Shown here piece by piece: positions 6,992 to 9,489 of a stretch of 9,489 bases of DNA. Source of the DNA: Patescibacteria group bacterium. GTDB taxonomy: Bacteria; Patescibacteriota; UBA1384. Location of the stretch: positions 1 to 9,489 of the forward strand of contig JAGOOF010000020.1 of the NCBI GenBank assembly GCA_017992655.1, in the 5' to 3' direction. The position numbers were made by a program, and so were the translations under genes. Under the pieces are notes generated by a model that worked only from the letters and a program-made list of their open reading frames with translations, made no database searches and was not told the origin of the DNA. Positions within the stretch are counted from its first letter, which is position 1; each line of letters opens with the position of its first letter.

Positions 6992-8812
6992 CTACGTTGA
7001 ATAGTAGTTGGTGTTGGTCAGTTTCGCGTTCATATCAAAATATTCGTACCTAGAGACATATATAGGCTGACTGTCACCTTTTTTGTGTAAATTAAATTTC
7101 TTCAGAACGTACTTATTGGTAGATTCATCTTTAACTATGTCAATACTGTTTCTAACTACTCCATATGCCCAGCCAGCAGCTTCGACTACTTCTAAACTTT
7201 TTCCATTATTATTTTTTGTTACCAAAACTATGTGTCCTGGTCTTCCGCTACTCTCCCACCCCAAAAAGATTACATCACCAGGTAGTGCATCTCTCGGATC
7301 ACTTATCTTTTTGAAAAGTGAGTTGTTTTGTTCTCCGGTTTCAGGACCATGCCCGCCACCGTTAGAGTAAAGTCTAGCATAAGAATATGCCAAATTTACA
7401 AAGCTGGAACAGTCCACACCTTTTGAATAATCATAGCACATTTGGCTAGGGCTACTGTTGGGGTTTCTATCAGGAAGTGGATTAGGATACTCGGGTTCAT
7501 TTTCAGAATCCAGTTGAGAGGACCCACCGTAGCAATAAGGAAAGGTATTTTTGTAGATACAGCCGTTCCATATATCTTTTGACCTGTAAAAAGGTACATT
7601 ACAGTTTGTCACTGCATTGTCATAATATTTTGCGTATTTTTGCGCGATACTCACAATACAACCGCGGAGTTTATCCTCTGGAGCATCAAAATAATTAGCT
7701 TGATTAGATGTGCCATATTCTATTGTAGCGGGCATGTTGTTTTCCGACCTTGTGAAATCGACGTGGATGTTCGCTTGTTTATCTATTGGCATTAAATCGA
7801 TCATACTTAAAGAAAAACCATTAACGTAAGAATAAAATTTATCCTTATCTTTCATCCCGTCAAACGGAACGTTAATCTTAATTTTTTTACCCTTATAATT
7901 GTTGCCTAGGTCCATAGTGAAATAACCGCAATTGCTGGAACTTATTGTGCCAGCTGTTTTTGAAACATTAGATTCCCAATCCGAAATTATAGGACAGGCT
8001 TTTATTCTTACATTGTAAGGAAGGTAAGTTACAAAGTTTCTTTCTACTGTTAATTCTATCTTGGCACTATCAGGCAGGGTATTAATTAAAAATCCATTTG
8101 GCTTCTTGTCGCTTTGCCCGTTTGAGCTTATATATTTATCTTCACTTATTAAATTTCTTATGATGCTTTTATCGTGATGTGAAACTCTATATGAATTTTC
8201 GTAACCGTTAAAATAACTACTACCAAAATAATTGCTATACATGGCGTCTATTTCTTTGTTTAAGACAAATTTTTTGTAGTTAGCTATTCTTTTACCACCC
8301 CCAAATAATATAGGAGACTGCAATTTATTAGAAAGTGAAGAATTGGGGGACGTAAAGTTAGGAGAGTAAGAGCTAGATGTATTGCCTATTAAAGAAACCC
8401 CAGATCCACCGTTAGAATTATATGAATTGTACACATAATCATCTTGCAAAGACCAGTATTGCCTAACAGTGTTATAGTTGGGTGCAGATACAATTACTTT
8501 ATAAAGGCAGTCTAATGGTTTTGGAATATTGGTTGCAAAATACCCAGACTTACCGCTGGTGCTTGATCCAACTAATGAACCATCTCCCCTGTAAACATAT
8601 ATTCTTGCTCCGGCAAGGGGTGACTGGTTTCCTGTTAAGCCATATTCGGCGCCGTATACCATTCCTTCCATGGTAGCACTCTGTTCGTCGGCAAAAATAA
8701 ATAACTTATTATACCCCCATATCATGAGTCCTATAGCCACACAAAGAGCGACAACATAGGGGAGTATTCTTATTACTGTATTATTTTTGTTTATTTTTAA
8801 TTTAAGTGCCAT
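6992..8812 (-). CDS. signal-anchored NlpC/P60 cysteine peptidase with two carboxypeptidase-regulatory-like domains
   Basis: A 606-residue envelope protein, probably a peptidoglycan endopeptidase. A basic N-terminus and one hydrophobic helix (about 14-40) form a signal anchor. Next is a carboxypeptidase-regulatory/SpaA-like beta domain (about 48-115, GYFATNI at 90-96), a Ser/Asn/Gly/Tyr-rich linker (about 125-165) and an unrecognised middle. A second segment of similar pattern follows (about 265-316, CGYFTMDL at 295-302). The C-terminal NlpC/P60 domain (about 455-565) has GVDCSSFVNLAY with nucleophile Cys468, LPGDVIFLGW (510-519) and GHIVLV with His527. The third polar residue, usually His/Asn/Gln, aligns by eye with Glu544 (VVEAAG). 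Nine cysteines lie outside the membrane (102, 273, 295, 385, 404, 418, 427, 459, 468), so disulfides are possible. The gene opposes the rest of the window, has its own promoter and lacks a Shine-Dalgarno. Substrate, own wall or another cell's, is unknown. Confidence 0.9.
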   Translation of the reverse strand: MALKLKINKNNTVIRILPYVVALCVAIGLMIWGYNKLFIFADEQSATMEGMVYGAEYGLTGNQSPLAGARIYVYRGDGSLVGSSTSGKSGYFATNIPKPLDCLYKVIVSAPNYNTVRQYWSLQDDYVYNSYNSNGGSGVSLIGNTSSSYSPNFTSPNSSLSNKLQSPILFGGGKRIANYKKFVLNKEIDAMYSNYFGSSYFNGYENSYRVSHHDKSIIRNLISEDKYISSNGQSDKKPNGFLINTLPDSAKIELTVERNFVTYLPYNVRIKACPIISDWESNVSKTAGTISSSNCGYFTMDLGNNYKGKKIKINVPFDGMKDKDKFYSYVNGFSLSMIDLMPIDKQANIHVDFTRSENNMPATIEYGTSNQANYFDAPEDKLRGCIVSIAQKYAKYYDNAVTNCNVPFYRSKDIWNGCIYKNTFPYCYGGSSQLDSENEPEYPNPLPDRNPNSSPSQMCYDYSKGVDCSSFVNLAYSYARLYSNGGGHGPETGEQNNSLFKKISDPRDALPGDVIFLGWESSGRPGHIVLVTKNNNGKSLEVVEAAGWAYGVVRNSIDIVKDESTNKYVLKKFNLHKKGDSQPIYVSRYEYFDMNAKLTNTNYYST

Positions 8813-8839
8813 TGGAAGTCAATAAAATTATGCTATTCT

Positions 8840-8848
8840 ATTATACCA
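8840..8848 (-). promoter_or_regulatory. extended -10 promoter (TGGTATAAT) of the NlpC/P60 gene
   Basis: On the minus strand TATAAT occupies 8845-8840, preceded by TGG, giving the extended -10 form TGnTATAAT. No good -35 is seen at 16-18 bp (AAAGTT at 17), which extended -10 promoters tolerate. A start near 8833 would leave a leader of about 20 bases without a Shine-Dalgarno. CATAAT (8832-8827) is a weaker alternative. Confidence 0.65.
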
Positions 8849-8889
8849 CAAAGTAAAATGCCAACTTTCCCCTATTCTAAGCACTAATT

Positions 8890-9239
8890 ATGAACATAAT
8901 AGTCTCACCACAATTTTCTATCAAAGCAATACAAATAGATAACGGCAGTCAGTTCCAAAATTTTACTAGCGATAAAATGGAAGCAAGAGGTGTAGCTAAT
9001 TTCTTGCCTGTCTAAGATATCCCAAGCCAAATGCATTTATTAAAAAGGCTAGATATGACAATACAAGATAAATTTATTAATAATCATGAATAAACAATGT
9101 TCTCTGGCACCAATTTATCCAACAACAAGCTAATGGATTATCTACTTTTCTATAACACGCCAATAATCCATCGCGTATTTACGGCAAAATACCGATGGAT
9201 TATACGAGCAAAATGGAGGTCAAAAGTACGTCTTTGTAA
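8890..9239 (+). pseudogene. decayed DDE (rve) transposase, 3' part only
   Basis: Remnants of an IS481/IS3-like integrase core can be followed across shifting frames. The first piece holds IKAIQIDNGSQFQNF, matching the IQxDNGSEF block with the second catalytic Asp, and ends at TAA 9013-9015. PKPNAFIK (from 9021, another frame) then KRLDMTIQDKFINNHE (back in the first frame across the A-run near 9042-9046) match the usual PKxNAxVERFNRTIQEEF; the catalytic Glu now reads Lys. After TAA 9091-9093, NNKLMDYLLFYNT (9124-9162) matches the LxEYLxxYNTxRPH block. A last shift near 9181-9189 restores IPMDYTSKMEVK and a TAA at 9237. The N-terminal half with its helix-turn-helix and first Asp is absent, cut off at the NlpC/P60 upstream region. 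No terminal repeats or target duplications were found. Two in-frame stops, three shifts and a lost catalytic residue make it inactive. Confidence 0.8.
9164..9202. repeat. long quasi-palindrome inside the transposase remnant
   Basis: TAATCCATCG-C-GTATTT (9164-9180) and AAATACCGATGGATTA (9187-9202) are complementary over 16 base pairs, with one bulged C (9174) and a 6-base loop ACGGCA. It has no T-run, and one of the remnant's frameshifts lies at its loop and right arm. ATGGATTA also occurs at 9133-9140. Confidence 0.75.
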
Positions 9240-9489
9240 TGAGAGGGCCTTGGTCACAAAGTGTGGCGTTACCGGATATCAACCCGAAGAGATTATTACT
9301 GCTTATAAGGTTTTTCGTCCAGAACCATCAAATACTGAAGAATAACGAAATCCTATAGTTATCTATAGCTAGCAATAAATAGCATAATACTGCGTTGTTA
9401 TTTTTTTGACCTCGTTTGTTCTTTTTTAAAATCAAAGTCTTTTATTGAGCGCACGGAGAAAAAACACAACGACCGATAAACTCTATAAT
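9240..9489. other. AT-rich tail with no recognised gene
   Basis: An open stretch continues to TAA at 9343-9345 in the frame used by the YNT block of the transposase remnant. Its residues (CGVTGYQPEEIITAY and on) match nothing I know and lack an own start. Beyond 9346 there is only AT-rich sequence with T-runs and a small CTATAG-TTAT-CTATAG repeat (9353-9368). TATAAT at the very last six bases could belong to a promoter outside the window. Confidence 0.4.

Noticed and set aside
7083..7370. Plus-strand frame of 95 residues
   Set aside because: It is antisense to the conserved catalytic region of the NlpC/P60 gene.
9097..9345. An intact 82-residue protein
   Set aside because: Its first half is the YNT block of the decayed transposase and its second half follows a frameshift, so it is a remnant, not a gene.
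9484..9489. TATAAT at the window end as a promoter
   Set aside because: No convincing -35 is placed at the right distance and nothing downstream is visible.

Overview
The window looks like a piece of a Candidate Phyla Radiation (Patescibacteria) genome. The 16S rRNA gene carries several features typical of that group: AAACTCAAAGGAATAGACGG where most bacteria have GAATTGACGG, a GTAGGAGTAAAATCC block near E. coli position 690, and GTGCCGTGAGGTGT before the 1100 region. The protein genes fit too: a compact ProRS without the large editing insert, a DUF5654-like membrane protein and a membrane-anchored Clp-like ATPase. UGA acts as a normal stop (DUF5654-like gene, in a 4-nt overlap with murB), which argues against the recoded SR1/Gracilibacteria lineages. 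I cannot assign a phylum within the radiation by eye.

Layout. Positions 1-1217 hold the 3' four fifths of a 16S rRNA gene, cut by the window edge. It is followed by two hairpins and a strong 15-bp terminator (1330-1363). No tRNA or 23S gene follows, so the rRNA genes appear unlinked. A new promoter (-10 at 1412-1417) then starts a tight plus-strand run: a small membrane protein (1436-1825, TTG start), an 823-residue membrane-anchored double-AAA+ Clp-like protein (1829-4300), a DUF5654-like membrane protein (4339-4656) and murB (4653-5576). proS (5591-6826) follows, with its own -10 placed so that its transcript may be leaderless. On the opposite strand, convergent with proS, lies a 606-residue signal-anchored NlpC/P60 hydrolase (8812-6992) with its own promoter. 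The last 600 bases hold a decayed DDE (rve) transposase (8890-9239) and an unassigned AT-rich tail.

How the genes fit together. murB makes a peptidoglycan precursor, and the NlpC/P60 protein probably cuts peptide cross-links or stems outside the membrane, so the window has an envelope theme. The most unusual object is the Clp-like protein. It has two N-terminal membrane helices. Its first AAA ring keeps Walker A but has lost the Walker B glutamate, the arginine fingers and the pore-loop tyrosine. Its second ring keeps its ATPase residues but also lacks the pore-loop tyrosine, and no ClpP-docking loop is visible. It is sandwiched between two small membrane proteins and may be a membrane remodelling or scaffold machine rather than a protein unfoldase. 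That function is inference.
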